Below, one piece after another: positions 44,071 to 55,408 of a stretch of DNA of 64,000 nucleotides. A model generated the notes under the pieces. It worked only from the letters and a program-made list of their open reading frames with translations, was not told the DNA's origin and did no database searches. Both the position numbers and the translations under genes were made by a program. The stretch is from Gracilaria domingensis. Its lineage: Eukaryota; Rhodophyta; Florideophyceae; Gracilariales; Gracilariaceae. How positions within the stretch are numbered: the stretch's first letter is position 1; every line of letters starts with the position of its first letter. The stretch covers positions 43,785 to 107,784 of the forward strand of contig VCMS01000329.1 of NCBI GenBank assembly GCA_022539475.1, in the 5' to 3' direction.

Positions 44071-46467
44071 ATGGGTATAACGCCGAGAAAGCGAAATAGT
44101 ACGCAGCGGAACAAGAGTGGACAGAAGAAGAGAAGAGCATCGGATGATACGAATCAGGCTACAAGCACCGCACTTCCTAAATGGAAGTCGTCCTCGACGA
44201 AGGAGAGAGTCAGTGGGCGTCCTTCTACCGTACTCTCTCGCCCATCTCGCAGCGGAGCGTCTTCCGGGATTGCGTCAAGAATTCGTGGATCAGCGAACGA
44301 TGTCATGCCGTCAACTGCCGATAATGCAAATCGTGCATCTGTCTCTGCTCCTCAAGAAGATGAGGTAGCTCGGCCCAGCGGGTCAAGACAGGAGGGCATG
44401 ACAACTGGAACTGAAGAGGTTCGTATGACACCAAAACCTTCATGTCCCCGGCCGATATCGAAGACCGGAGCTACTGGGGCGCGGGTTACGCCGCCCAGTG
44501 GATCTGGACAACAAGGGACAATGACGAGAAGTCGTGAGAGCCCTAGTATATAAAGATCGTCACGTCCCTCCCTGTCTTCTAGAACTGGGGCCGCTATGAA
44601 TTGTATTATGCCTCGCCATGGGTCCGGACAAGGGAGAAAGACAATAAGAAATCGAGAGACAACTGATAGACGAGTTACTCCTCGACCTTCCCCTCTTTCC
44701 AGAACGGGGAGCGTTGCAGCTCGTGCGAGGCCCAATTCTTCTGATATACGATGCCATGGAGGAGGACGGATACGGGAGTTGGAGCTCGGAGCCGTGCCAA
44801 GGGTGGACACAGAACGCCTGCAACCTCTCGTGTCTAAGGGTATGGCACATGAGGATAGTTCCGATAACGAAATAACACCGAATCCTGCGGCATTACCGGG
44901 GCCTTTCGCCGAAGAGGCTAGGGAAATACCCGAAGATATCCACACTGGTGTGAATTCAACCTCTATGAACAGACGTGATCTTTTAAAGGAACTGAATTGC
45001 TTGAAAGAAAAGGTTAAGACGCTACAAGAGGACTTGGTGGTTCGGGGTATTCTAGTGACGGTCGCCCAAGAGCAGAGTACGGCTTTGAAAAAGAGGCTTG
45101 AAGAGAAGGATCTAGTCATTGAAGGGCTAAGGGGGGCACTGAAACAGGAGGGAGATAGGAGTACACGTGCTGGTGAACCTGGACAGACAGGTCGAAAGAA
45201 ACATAAAATTAAGGTGTGCGATGAGTTTCGAGGGGTTGGTCGAGCAGTGTATCACAACATGCTGACGTGGGCAAGAAGAGAAACAAGTGAACTATGGCTC
45301 GAAGGTGAGTCGCTCACCCGAAATTGGGGTAACCGTGCCGAGAAGGTGGAAGACGCAACTGAGAGTGGGGAAGGGCTTACTGAGCCGGAGGAAGGTGGTT
45401 CATACATGGTTCCTAAAAACCCCGTGGAGCTCTTGGGCAGTTTTGGCATGTTCACACCGTCGGTAGAGGGGGGGCCAGATGCTTTGCTGAAGAAAATGGT
45501 TGAAAGCGAGTTGAAGGAGTTGAGCTGGGAAGGTATTAGAAAAGCATCTCTTACCGACAGGTGTATACTGGAACTTTGTGCAGATATGTGCCTTAGGCAG
45601 AGAATGCGGCAGACCATGAATGACTTCGTGGTTGTTCGTAAGAGAAATACGAGGGATAAACTATTTCTGCTCCTGGTGTACGATCTGATTTGGAGAAGAA
45701 CAAAGCTGGTAGAAGAGAATGCTGACGAACTCACAATGCAGTTGAAGGAAGCGCAGGAGAACATACTGCGTCTTGACGAAAATGGTGTACCGAACACTTC
45801 ATGGTGGAGAAAAGCCCCATTTGTTCGTCTAAAGTACTCCAATGCGGACAATGTCGAGAATATGCGGACGGAAGATCAAGACTTGTTCTTCCGAAACCGT
45901 GTCGGGGTATAAGTACTGAAGGAGTTTATTGGGTATGATGTGGAAGACAAGGATACGGGCACCTTTTTAGAAGGCACAATACTGTTGCTCGCACGTTTGG
46001 ACGCTTGGGTGTTGACGGTTGTGAGCCTTATAAGTACGGATGTGTCAAGGGGTGGCCAGAGACAGAAACTGTTTAAAAAGAAGTTTGCCCAACTGCTACC
46101 TCTGTGTTTAAAGAATCTTCTGGGGGATGTTAGGCAACGTGTCTTGAGGACCAATTCCAGCCAGTTTCATAATTTTGGAACGAAAACGGAAGATTGGACT
46201 AAGGTTCTTGGTAATGACATGAGAGAGGCTACATTTGGATATCAAATGCCGTCGAACGGAAGACTTTACCTCACTGTGAAAGAACAATTTGCTATTGACA
46301 GTGTGAGCCGAAGATTGGGGTCTATTAGCGATTGTTTCGTTGGTGAATGCGCGGAAGGGGATATGGATTTCAAAGAAATGGACATGAACGATTTCGGAAG
46401 TAGCACAAGATCACAAGAAAAGGCACCACAAGGTGAACATGTAGAGGATAGAGCCTTTAATGTTTAA
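44071..46467 (+). pseudogene. long coiled-coil protein with two in-frame TAA codons
   Basis: A single plus-strand frame of 799 codons from MGITPRKRN to 46,467, interrupted by TAA at 44551 and TAA at 45910. The N-terminal part is basic, with a loose repeat of about 34 residues (RPISKTGATGAR, PSLSSRTGAAM, PSPLSRTGSVAAR, each with a GSGQ- or GSGQGR-type partner). A coiled coil (LLKELNCLKEKVKTLQEDL, about residues 300-340) and an alpha-helical C-terminal domain follow. No known family recognised. The ATG follows a C-tract about 245 bases after the SET gene, so it may belong to the same cluster. Its last codons overlap the convergent transposase gene by 4 bases. Confidence 0.6.
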
Positions 46468-48465
46468 GGCTGTACAAGATCAACGTGCTCAGTTGGTCCT
46501 TCATCTGAATCATGATAGAATCGATTGATGTAGAATCGGTGTTGAAACCATTGAAGTGGAGGACAAAAAGGTGGAGCAGGGTAGTTTGATCGAACAACAT
46601 GGACAGTTCCCTGTAGTGCAGAAGCCGGAACCATCCCGTACCAAGGAGTTAACTCTACGATAGTCTCCGCTTTGGAATGACGAGGGAACGGAAGAGTGTG
46701 GTTCTTTTCATCGTTTGTAGCCCACCGTAAAGATATGCATTTCAATATGTGGTCGATGTTTGTTGCGGGGGGTAAACCTCGAAATACCGGACGAATGCCA
46801 GCTCTGGTGCGGTAAGTGCAGAATCAAGGAGAGATATTCGAATCAGAGCGACTACCTGGGCAACCCAAGTCTCTGAATCTTCTCCGCTTATCAATACAGT
46901 GGAAAACTTTGGCTTTCTACTGGGACCAAATGCTGGAGAAGCGAAGACACGTTGGATGATGGGGTATTTGGGTCTTCTCAGCTTAAGTGCCTTAGAAGAC
47001 GAATCGAAGTGTTCAAGAGTCGGAACGAAACCGCCTTTCACGAGAGCCGAATTCACCAGAGTTATCCTTGTCTTTTCTGGGAAGTATGTAATAGAGTGCT
47101 CATCCAGTGTTTCTTTCACGAGACTGAGGAAAGGAGGAAGGGCCTGTTCACCAATTTGGTCAAGAATCGACCTTGTGTCCGTACTTGAGAACATCTCTCT
47201 AACAGCAGTCCATGTTTTTTAACTGGACATACTTGAAACAAAATGTTGAAGAGCTCGTAAAGTGAAAGAACGCCCTCTCATTGCAAACAGAGGAAGCTGT
47301 GTGGAAGTTCGTGGTAAACCTGGATTACGCTGGTAAGGAGTATTGCCATTCTATTGCTTTCTAACATGTCCGTTCTCAATGGAGCGAATAGTCTCGTCCA
47401 CAGCCGTTGCTATTCTTCTGGACGTCGTTTTGTAGTGTCTCTTAAATAGCAGGTGTGCATGTTCGTATATGCCTGCGTCGTAGTAGTTGATACTTCCCAG
47501 ACGGCGAATATCGTCCACGAGATGATCGAGAAGATGAAACTTCAGAGTTCTCAGTCTGGACGGATGAAAATCCGCCAGAGTCTTTGTTGCGGAACGCTTG
47601 AAGGCTTCAATCTCCGAATTAAGACACAGGAGAGAGCTTTCAGTCCAATACGGGTCACGATTGTATCTGAATAAGGTCGAAAGCAAGTCCGAGTACTGAG
47701 AGAAAACGGTTATGATTGGGGCAACGTCCTGTTCTCCACAGCATATGTCAAAGAATGCTCCTATGAAGGGGAAGACCATGTCAAGTGCTTTGTAGTTTTT
47801 GGCCTCCAGCATTCCACGGAGACCCTCTTTCGTGAAGATACCATTCAAAGATTTGCCTTTCTCCTGCGTGGAGAAATCGATATGTAAATATTTGGCAGGA
47901 GAATCGCGTTCTATGGCAGCTAGAATTGCGTTTGCATGGTTGAGGAGTTGGGTGCGTATCGTTCGAAATGAACGCGATGCAGATGTTCCTATTGTGGTGC
48001 ACAGGGTGTCTGACTGCAGTCTCTCGATTGTGGCCGTTTTTATCAGCTTTGAGATGCCCAGATGCAAGTTTTGTAATGGTTCGAATGATAACAGACTGTA
48101 TGGAGACAATCCCGGGATCATTCCAAGGCTTACGGAAGTTTCGAGGAACGAAGGAAGGAGAGATATGGAATTTGAACGCATCAGAGTATCCGCTTGATAT
48201 CTCCACTCCCTAGCACGACGTGGACGTCTTTCCGCCTCGTCTTTTTGTGCATGTTGCAAGATAGCTGTGTATGTCTTTCGGATGCTTTTCGTGTGCTTTT
48301 GAGAACGTCCGTTGAATGAGGTAGGAATAGGACTGCATAAAGATGAGCGAGGGGCTTTGCATCTATGACACGGGCTTTCCGTTTTGGTCCCATGAAGAAT
48401 GGACAGAATGTCCTTAGCCTCAGGAATATCCGCACAATAACTTGCAAGCAGAGGATGGCACACTC

Positions 48466-48698
48466 TGATGGCTGAAGTGGAGAGAAGCTGGGCGGATAGT
48501 TGGCCCGTTTACTCATCTACCCGGCAATGGTAGTCCTTATATGCAAGTTGTAGTACTGTAAAACCCTGCTAAAAACAGTACAGGTATGAAGAAGCTAAGT
48601 ACAGGGAGCCTCAGAACCATACAATTCAAAGTAGTGATATCCTACATAATATCTATTACGTTAGATCTGACAATTCAATAAAGTCTGTAATCTCATCA
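48466..48698 (-). repeat. Copia 3' LTR
   Basis: 233 bp; on the plus strand it starts TGATGGCTGAAG and ends GTAATCTCATCA. On the minus strand it is preceded by a purine-rich tract at 48,699-48,709 (ATGGGGGGGAA), the likely plus-strand primer. Confidence 0.92.
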
Positions 48699-48711
48699 TT
48701 CCCCCCCATTG

Positions 48712-51700
48712 TCAGATATCCTGTAGCCCAATCGCAGCGCGTAAGTCCAAGAACTTCTTCGGTTGCAATGGCTTCGTAAGAATGTCTGCCTTCATCTTCT
48801 CAGATGGGAAGTGAACAACTGCAACTTTCTTCCTATCAACCGCATCTCTGACAAAATGGAAACGAATATCCACATGCTTGGCGCGTTTCTGCGAATTCGC
48901 CCAGCAGATTGCGCCGGTATTGTCCTCGTAGATAACTGTAGCGTCCATCTGTGGCACACCTAGATCTCTCAGAAGACTTCGCAGCCACATTACTTCACGA
49001 ACGCATTCCGACAGCGCAATAAACTCCGCCTCGGAAGTCGACATTGCAATGCTTCTCTGCTTAGTTGTCTTCCAGCAGACCAAGCAGTCATCCAAGTATA
49101 TTGCAAACCCAGTAATAGACTTCCGGTCCACCCTGTCTCTAGCCCAGTCACTGTCGCAATATGCAGTAAGTGTGAGGGACTTGGCCATTGCGACGTATGG
49201 GAGCCCAAGACAGACCGATCCACGGAGGTACCTCAGGACTCGCTTCAACGCAACCAGGTCCACCGCAGTTGGGTTTAACTGCCTCCGACTGAGCGCATTA
49301 ACCGCAAATGAAATGTCTGGTCTCGATCGCGATGACAGGTAAAGTAGAGACCCTAGTGCTTCACGGAAGAATGAATGGGTGTCTGCTTCCAGAATTGGGG
49401 AATGTGTGTCTGTTTCAGCGTACGACAGCATAGGTGTTGAAACAGGCTTCGAGTTACTCATGCCAGTGTCTTGTAGCAACTTCTCGACGAAACCCGATTG
49501 CCTTATACAAATCCCACTAGCCATCGGTTTGAACTCGACGCCCAAGAAAGATTTAACTTCACCCATGTCTGTCATCTGGAATCTAGACTGTGGCTCCCGC
49601 TTCGCATGGTTCACGCTCTCAGCAGACTTACCAACAATCAGGATGTCATCCACATACACCAGGACCCAAGTAATACCACATACCCCAGTCTTCACGAAAA
49701 GGAATTCTTCGGACCGTGTGGCATTGTAACCAAGACTCTGCAAACACGCCTTCCATGTCTGTGCCCAGATTCGATTCGAGTTCTTGAGGCCGTACAATGT
49801 GCGCTTCAGCAGCAGCGCCTCCCCTTCTTGTAGACCCAGGTCAATTCCCTCAGGTGGCAGCATATACACATGTGCCTCAGCATCCATCCGTCCGTTGAGG
49901 AAAGCTGACTTAACATCCATCTGATGGACAGTGTACCCAAGCTTCACTGCGAGAGTGAGGACGACTCCCACGCTATGAAAATCGACCACAGGGGCAAACA
50001 GGTTGTCGACATGTCCCTGTTGGCAGCCCTTGGCAACAAGTCTGGCCTTGTACTTGTCCAGAGACCCATCCGCAAGCTTCTTCTTTGCAAAAACCAGTTT
50101 AGACTGTATCACCTTCGCGCCAGGCGGGAGCTTTACCTTTTCCCATGTACCGATTTGGCGCAAAGTGTGAAGCTCTGAGTCAATCGCAGCCTTCCAATGT
50201 TCAGATTCTTCACAGCTCAATGCCTCTACAACTGTTCTCGGTATTGCTGTGGTGTTGGACCAGTCTCCTACGGAAGCCCTCCGAGAAGCTTCGTATCTTT
50301 GCGGTGGTCTTCTCTCTCTAGCTGGGTACCTCCGAATGGGATAGTGTGTCACGAACTCCAGTTCAGACTCAGTAAGCTCTCTTGGGCCATTGTCACCTTT
50401 ATCGCTTGCATCTTCTTCCCCCGTGTCACTGGTATTGTCTTGTTCGTTAGTAGGGGCAGGCTGGGAAGTGGTGTGTTGTACTGGACCCAGCTCTGAGGAA
50501 CCATTATCTGGATCTTCCGTGTGGCTGGCATGTGGTCCTTCAAGTACATCCGCTACGGCCTCAGGCACGGTCATATCACTCACTGTCTGTGTTCGGAAGA
50601 TCTCTCTTCCCGGGAATTTGGTTTCGTTCACAATCGCATGGCGTACTTTCGTGATTCTCCCGGAGTCAGTGAGGTAAACCCTGTAGTTCCGGTGTGGTAG
50701 ACATCTCATGAGAATGCCTCTCTTCGCCTTAGGCTCGAGTTTGGATCTCTTAGCCGAGTGAAGCCACACCTCACACCCAAAAATCTTGATGTGTCCTACA
50801 TATGGCTTCTTTCCAGTCAGCTCCTCAATAGGTGTTCGACCTCTGTTCTTTGAAGAACCAGTGAAGTTACGTAGAGCCACTGCAGTCATGAGAGCTTCCC
50901 CCCAGAACGTTGGAGGTAGTCCGGCGTGGCTGAGCATAGAACGGACCATGTCCATGAGGGTCCTGTTCAGTCTCTCAGGTACCCCATTCTGCTGCGGTGT
51001 ATATGGGGCTGAAGACTCCCATTCTATGCCAGATTCTCTCAGGTAGTTCTGCATCCCGATATACTCTGACCCATTGTCCGAGTGTAGCATCTGCACAACA
51101 CACCTGAATCTGCGCTCGAAGAACCTGTGGAAGTCGCGAAAGGCTTGTAGCGCTTCACTGCTCTTTCGTAACAACGACACTGCGCGGTACCCGGATCGAC
51201 CATCGGTAAACGTGATGAAGAACTTCTTCCCTCCCATACTGGCAGTCTTTAGTGGACCACAGATGTCAGAGAATATTACTTCACCTACTTCAAGAAACTT
51301 TGAAGTACGGGCTTGGAGGTGTAATCTTGACATCTTCCCTTCTGTGCACGGGACACACCGTGAGCCCTCATCCGGAGCTGTGTTAAGATCTAAACCATCG
51401 ACAGTGCCTTCTGTACTCATCTGGCGAATACGGTTCCTGTCAATGTGCCCGAAGCGGTAATGCCAGAGTTCTATTCCAGCAGTTGGGCTTTCTACAGCCG
51501 CAGTGCGGGCAGACTGGGTCCTAAGGGGTCTCAGAAGGCCACGGATTTCGTACAGTCCATGCAGGGGTCCTCTCATATTTACCTGAGTATGGCCGTCTGA
51601 AAGTGTGCAGCCATTGTGATCGATTACTGTGTTGAAGCCTGAATGTGCCAGGGCCCGGCACGATATCAGGTTTCCATCCAATTCCGGCACTAGTAGCATT

Positions 51701-52695
51701 CCTCGTAGCGGTATGCATGACAGCTGGCTGCCTGATGGTGACTGGATGATCAGTTCAAAGTTTCCAACTCTGGTTGACACTAATTGCCATCCATCTCCAA
51801 GGGAGATGGGTACAGGCACGGTCAAATGAAACTCTTCACTGAACACAGAATCACCCATCATATGCTTCGTGGCACCAGAGTCAACAACAAAACAGGTCTT
51901 CGGCTGCCCACCACGCACCATTAGCGCGTACTGAGGGTCTATCCTGTTGCTTTTAGACTTCATGTCACTCTTACGTTTCCGGCATTCTCGTTTGTAGTGA
52001 CCGAATTTGCCACAGTAGAAACATTGTACTGCAGCCTTACTTTTCAGAGCCTTATCTTCGGTTGTTGTCACATCGGAACTGCTACTTGGCTTTCCAAGCT
52101 CCCGCGTTTTGTATTCCTGGAGCAAGCGTGCAGTTACCGAGTCCCAGTTGAGCTCATCTTCCTTCAGAGTTTGTAACGCACTGATAACGGGGCCATACGG
52201 TGTGTCACTTGCGTTTCCAAAACTGGCCAAAAGAATCGCCACTTGCATCGAATCCTGGACACGGATCCCCATTGCTTCCAACCTGCTGAATATTGATTCG
52301 ATATCGTCGATGTACTCGGACATACTCACGTCTTCCGAGTACGTCTTCTGGTGGAGCTCTGTTTGCAGTTGTACCCTCGTGGCTGCATTCACTGTAGCGT
52401 ACCTTTCCTTCAGCTTCTCATACATTCGGAAAGGATTTCGACGGTCTGAGGAGATGGTACGGAGCGGTTTGTCCCCCAAAGCCTGCACAAGAATCATACG
52501 TGCCTTAGCAACATTCTGCTTAACGGCGTTCTCGAGTTCATCTTCACCTCGCTCTCCAATTGGGTCCGCTGTCACCGAGGAGAGTAATTCCTTTGATTCG
52601 AGGAGAGCCTCAAATCGCATTTGCCAGAGAACGAAGTCTTCCCCGCGACGAACGTTGAAGCGAGGGATGCGCTTTGAACTATCCTCGTCGTTCAT
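48712..52695 (-). CDS. Copia gag-pol polyprotein
   Basis: 1,327 residues from MNDEDSSKRIPRFN; the frame is open 33 codons further up, into the LTR (ATG 52,794). In order: gag with WQMRFEALLESKELL; zinc knuckle CFYCGKFGHYKREC; aspartic protease VDSGATKHMMGD; integrase with LWHYRFGH and CVPC zinc site; catalytic core FSDICGP, LHSDNGSEYIG and PQQNGVPERLN; reverse transcriptase with LVAKGCQQG and VYVDDILIVGK; and RNase H with YCDSDWARD and STSEAEFIALSE. This is the Copia order, with integrase before reverse transcriptase. All catalytic Asp/Glu positions named are present. The products copy the element through RNA and insert the cDNA. Confidence 0.95.
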   Translation of the reverse strand: MNDEDSSKRIPRFNVRRGEDFVLWQMRFEALLESKELLSSVTADPIGERGEDELENAVKQNVAKARMILVQALGDKPLRTISSDRRNPFRMYEKLKERYATVNAATRVQLQTELHQKTYSEDVSMSEYIDDIESIFSRLEAMGIRVQDSMQVAILLASFGNASDTPYGPVISALQTLKEDELNWDSVTARLLQEYKTRELGKPSSSSDVTTTEDKALKSKAAVQCFYCGKFGHYKRECRKRKSDMKSKSNRIDPQYALMVRGGQPKTCFVVDSGATKHMMGDSVFSEEFHLTVPVPISLGDGWQLVSTRVGNFELIIQSPSGSQLSCIPLRGMLLVPELDGNLISCRALAHSGFNTVIDHNGCTLSDGHTQVNMRGPLHGLYEIRGLLRPLRTQSARTAAVESPTAGIELWHYRFGHIDRNRIRQMSTEGTVDGLDLNTAPDEGSRCVPCTEGKMSRLHLQARTSKFLEVGEVIFSDICGPLKTASMGGKKFFITFTDGRSGYRAVSLLRKSSEALQAFRDFHRFFERRFRCVVQMLHSDNGSEYIGMQNYLRESGIEWESSAPYTPQQNGVPERLNRTLMDMVRSMLSHAGLPPTFWGEALMTAVALRNFTGSSKNRGRTPIEELTGKKPYVGHIKIFGCEVWLHSAKRSKLEPKAKRGILMRCLPHRNYRVYLTDSGRITKVRHAIVNETKFPGREIFRTQTVSDMTVPEAVADVLEGPHASHTEDPDNGSSELGPVQHTTSQPAPTNEQDNTSDTGEEDASDKGDNGPRELTESELEFVTHYPIRRYPARERRPPQRYEASRRASVGDWSNTTAIPRTVVEALSCEESEHWKAAIDSELHTLRQIGTWEKVKLPPGAKVIQSKLVFAKKKLADGSLDKYKARLVAKGCQQGHVDNLFAPVVDFHSVGVVLTLAVKLGYTVHQMDVKSAFLNGRMDAEAHVYMLPPEGIDLGLQEGEALLLKRTLYGLKNSNRIWAQTWKACLQSLGYNATRSEEFLFVKTGVCGITWVLVYVDDILIVGKSAESVNHAKREPQSRFQMTDMGEVKSFLGVEFKPMASGICIRQSGFVEKLLQDTGMSNSKPVSTPMLSYAETDTHSPILEADTHSFFREALGSLLYLSSRSRPDISFAVNALSRRQLNPTAVDLVALKRVLRYLRGSVCLGLPYVAMAKSLTLTAYCDSDWARDRVDRKSITGFAIYLDDCLVCWKTTKQRSIAMSTSEAEFIALSECVREVMWLRSLLRDLGVPQMDATVIYEDNTGAICWANSQKRAKHVDIRFHFVRDAVDRKKVAVVHFPSEKMKADILTKPLQPKKFLDLRAAIGLQDI

Positions 52696-52730
52696 GGTCG
52701 GATTGCAGGGCCTCAGGAGTCGTTCCCGAG

Positions 52731-52742
52731 GCGATGCTACCA
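52731..52742 (-). promoter_or_regulatory. primer-binding site of the Copia element
   Basis: On the minus strand TGGTAGCATCGC begins one base after the 5' LTR. The TGGTA start resembles the initiator-methionine tRNA complement used by most Copia elements. Confidence 0.6.
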
Positions 52743-52743
52743 C

Positions 52744-52976
52744 TGATGGCTGAAGTGGAGAGAAGCTGGGCGGATAGTTGGCCCGTTTACTCATCTACCC
52801 GGCAATGGTAGTCCTTATATGCAAGTTGTAGTACTGTAAAACCCTGCTAAAAACAGTACAGGTATGAAGAAGCTAAGTACAGGGAGCCTCAGAACCATAC
52901 AATTCACAGTAGTGATATCCTACATAATATCTATTACGTTAGATCTGACAATTCAATAAAGTCTGTAATCTCATCA
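52744..52976 (-). repeat. Copia 5' LTR
   Basis: 233 bp, identical to the 3' LTR except for one base (AATTCACAG here, AATTCAAAG there). It should carry the element's promoter; a leading ATG with 17 open codons lies in its last 51 bases. Confidence 0.92.
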
Positions 52977-54578
52977 CACTCGACTTAGTTTGTCTTCGCC
53001 GATGAACTGAAAACCTTTCTGCGTGAGATTTAGAATGGGCTCCAGGACTTGACGAAGAGATTCTTGAAGGATTTGCATCCTGGACTCGCGTAGAGACTTG
53101 CTAGAAACGAATGGAATTGCGTCTGCTTCAGATGCGGAAGCCTCGATCAGTGTGGTAGGGAAGTATGCCACTACTGTGAGGTCATCACGGATACACTTAC
53201 GGCGAAGCTCGTCGGAGAAGTTGAGAAATATGAGGTGAAGAGGATAGGCGGTAACCGATGTTTGCTTTAGAGTTGTTGAAGACTTATCGGTGTATACCTG
53301 CAGAAGACCTACGAAAGATTCACTGTAACTTATTTCTTGGGAGTACCACACTATTCTACTATCCAAAGAGCCCATGACCATTTCCTTAAGTTTTGAGGTG
53401 GCGTCTCTTGCGAGAGAGCCGGACATGGGGTGAGATATTTTCGTGGAGTCGGTCTGAGGTATAGGGTGGAAGAATGTGTTTTCGTTGTTAGCCAACTGGA
53501 GCTGTTTCACAAGTGTCTGAACGGGGTCTCTCGTGTAGAGGGTGGCGCTGAACTTACATCCTTCTGGCGAGACAGTTCTTCGATTGAAACCGTCCTTTGA
53601 GGCGTATCGTTCGAAAATGGCGTTCTTCAGTTCTGTACAGCGCTTGAAACTTGTTATGGTCTCGTTGAATCGCTTTTGCGAGAATCGAGAGTCCCGAAGT
53701 ACCCCAATTAGCTCGTCTGCCTCACAATGACCAAGGTTGGAAGCTACTGAAGCCAGACAAACCGTGAGATAATCCATATGCAAATCTCCGAGGGCCTCCT
53801 CAGAAGGCACTGGGCGGGAACTGCTTCCGTGTTCTCGCTCTAATGACGCGGGACCCGGGGAAGGAGAAACAGAATGCGAAGTGTCCGGAATGGGAGGGGC
53901 GCACGGAGTGGGGTCGACGATGTCCTCGGACACCGGAGGCTCGGGAAGGCGACAAGGGGCAGTGACCGTTTCGGAAGATGCGGCCGCGGGCGCGGAAAGC
54001 TTGAGACGCTTGCTTCTCCGAATGGGCCGGCTATTATCGTCTTCCAGCGCTGCTTTCAGACGAAACCGGCAATGGTCGACATGCTGTTGAAGAGATAAGA
54101 CTCCTCGGCGAGTAACGAAGGGGCACCCACGCTTCTTATGTGTACAGTAGTAGACCATGGGAAGAAGAAATGAACGAGAAACGACGACAAAGACTGCAAG
54201 GGAAGGTCGTCCAAAGGGAGAAGGAGGTCGAGCGACAGTCAAGATCGACGTCAAGCTGAGAACGGAGAATATATTTTGAGTTTAAATCACGTGCTTTCGT
54301 TCAAAAAGGAACGTAGGTACACGTCGACCTCAACACAAGGATGTACTTCTCGTATTATCTACCACTGGTTATAAACCTGTGGTTTCCCAACGTTGTACGC
54401 TGTACACTTGTCCAATCTCGCACAGAAAAATAAATCTCTTCCCTCCACCGCCGCCGCCGCCCGTCCGACGTCCGACCTTCTGTTACCGTCGTGATCCGTG
54501 CCATCCACATCCTCGCGTTCTACTCCGCTCCGTCGTACTTTTTACCGCCCTCGCACTCGCTACGAAGTAGCGTGCTGA

Positions 54579-54655
54579 GAAAGAGAATGAAGTACGCTTC
54601 ATCTCTGCTTAATGGATTCCATTAAGCGGACATGAAGCGTACCTCATTCTCTTTC
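54579..54655. repeat. hairpin with 24-bp arms
   Basis: Arms 54579-54602 and 54632-54655 (GAAAGAGAATGAAGTACGCT... and its complement, one mismatch). An inner stem CTTAATGGA/TCCATTAAG completes a long cruciform-capable structure. Confidence 0.85.
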
Positions 54656-54853
54656 CCCGCCCTCGTCGGACGCCTCCATAAAGAGGACAGCATCCGTATC
54701 TCACGGATGCATTCCGTGCAGTCTTTCCGTGCAGTCTTTTCGTACGTGCTTCCATATCCTTCTACGTATCTTTGTTCTAAACTAACCAATCCTCACCACG
54801 TCTGTTCGCGCTCTGCGACATGTAAACGGCAGGAAAAAGGCTTTGGGTTACTT

Positions 54854-55368
54854 TTGCGAGTTACTAGGTCCCTCGACTTTTCTAGCGCAACGTTTCTGTT
54901 TTGCTCTATCAATGGTACGTTCCATCGCATTTCAAATGTATCCAACGGAGCATTGACTAACTTATGGATACTTTCTGCTTGCGTATACAGGTAAACGACC
55001 AATTTCATTTCGTCTCTCAAGATCGATCTCTGGCTGTTCGGGATAGGCGATTCTGGTACTTGGTTGGGACATAAGCTGCTTTCTCGATCATCGCATCTTG
55101 CGGTATGTTTGCTGCATGGGCATTCTTGGTGTCCTTGCTTGTGAGTTCTCGCTTCGACACCTTTCGCACTTTACGATGATGGTGGGCTGGTAATCTAACC
55201 GATCCCTTTCCTGCTTCTTCTTCCGTTTGCGAGTTACTAGGTCCCTCGACTTTTCTAGCGCAACGTTTCTGTTTTGTTTTATCAATGGAACGTTCCATCG
55301 CATTTCAAATATATCCAACGGATCATTGACTAACTTATGGATACTTTCTGCTCGCGTATACAGGTAAA
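54854..55368 (+). repeat. 142-bp direct repeat, two copies
   Basis: 54,854-54,995 and 55,227-55,368 share TTGCGAGTTACTAGGTCCCT through CTTTCTGC..GCGTATACAGGTAAA with about five differences. The end TATACAGGTAAA looks like an acceptor and a donor back to back, so these could be related exons or non-coding RNA units; nothing else supports that. Confidence 0.8.
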
Positions 55369-55408
55369 TGACTTTTGATGCGGACGTAGCTCACGAGTTG
55401 CAGGTGCA

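Larger units (their letters stand above)
48466..52976 (-). mobile_element. complete Copia LTR retrotransposon
   Basis: 4,511 bp, bounded by 233-bp LTRs (TG...CA) that differ at one position. It is flanked by the 5-bp duplication CACTC at 48,461-48,465 and 52,977-52,981. One intact gag-pol frame is present. The near-identical LTRs mean a recent insertion, so it may be active. It lies in the same orientation as the transposase gene it interrupts. Confidence 0.95.
46464..54254 (-). pseudogene. Plavaka-type (CACTA-like) transposase, split by a Copia insertion
   Basis: The N-terminus (52,982-54,254) has a C2H2-like finger (YYCTHKKRGCPF...LQQHVDHC). After the Copia element the frame continues at 48,465 with CHPLLASYCADIPEAKD and SPCHRCKAP, then KFHLLDHLVDDIRRLGSINYYD and HLLFKRHYKTTSRR. 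The end has VALIRISLLDSA, VRYFEVYP, LRWA, VHVVRSNY and FYINRFYHDS. This is the conserved order of Plavaka-like transposases. Apart from the insertion there are stops at 47351 (TAG) and 47219 (TAA) and a one-base frameshift near 46,744. Without the Copia element and one target duplication, the two halves are in frame. It is dead, and was probably dying before or after the Copia hit. Confidence 0.8.

Noticed and set aside
48181-48516. A separate minus-strand gene starting in the Copia 3' LTR
   Set aside because: Its first 17 codons are LTR and the rest is out-of-frame transposase sequence; a chance fusion.
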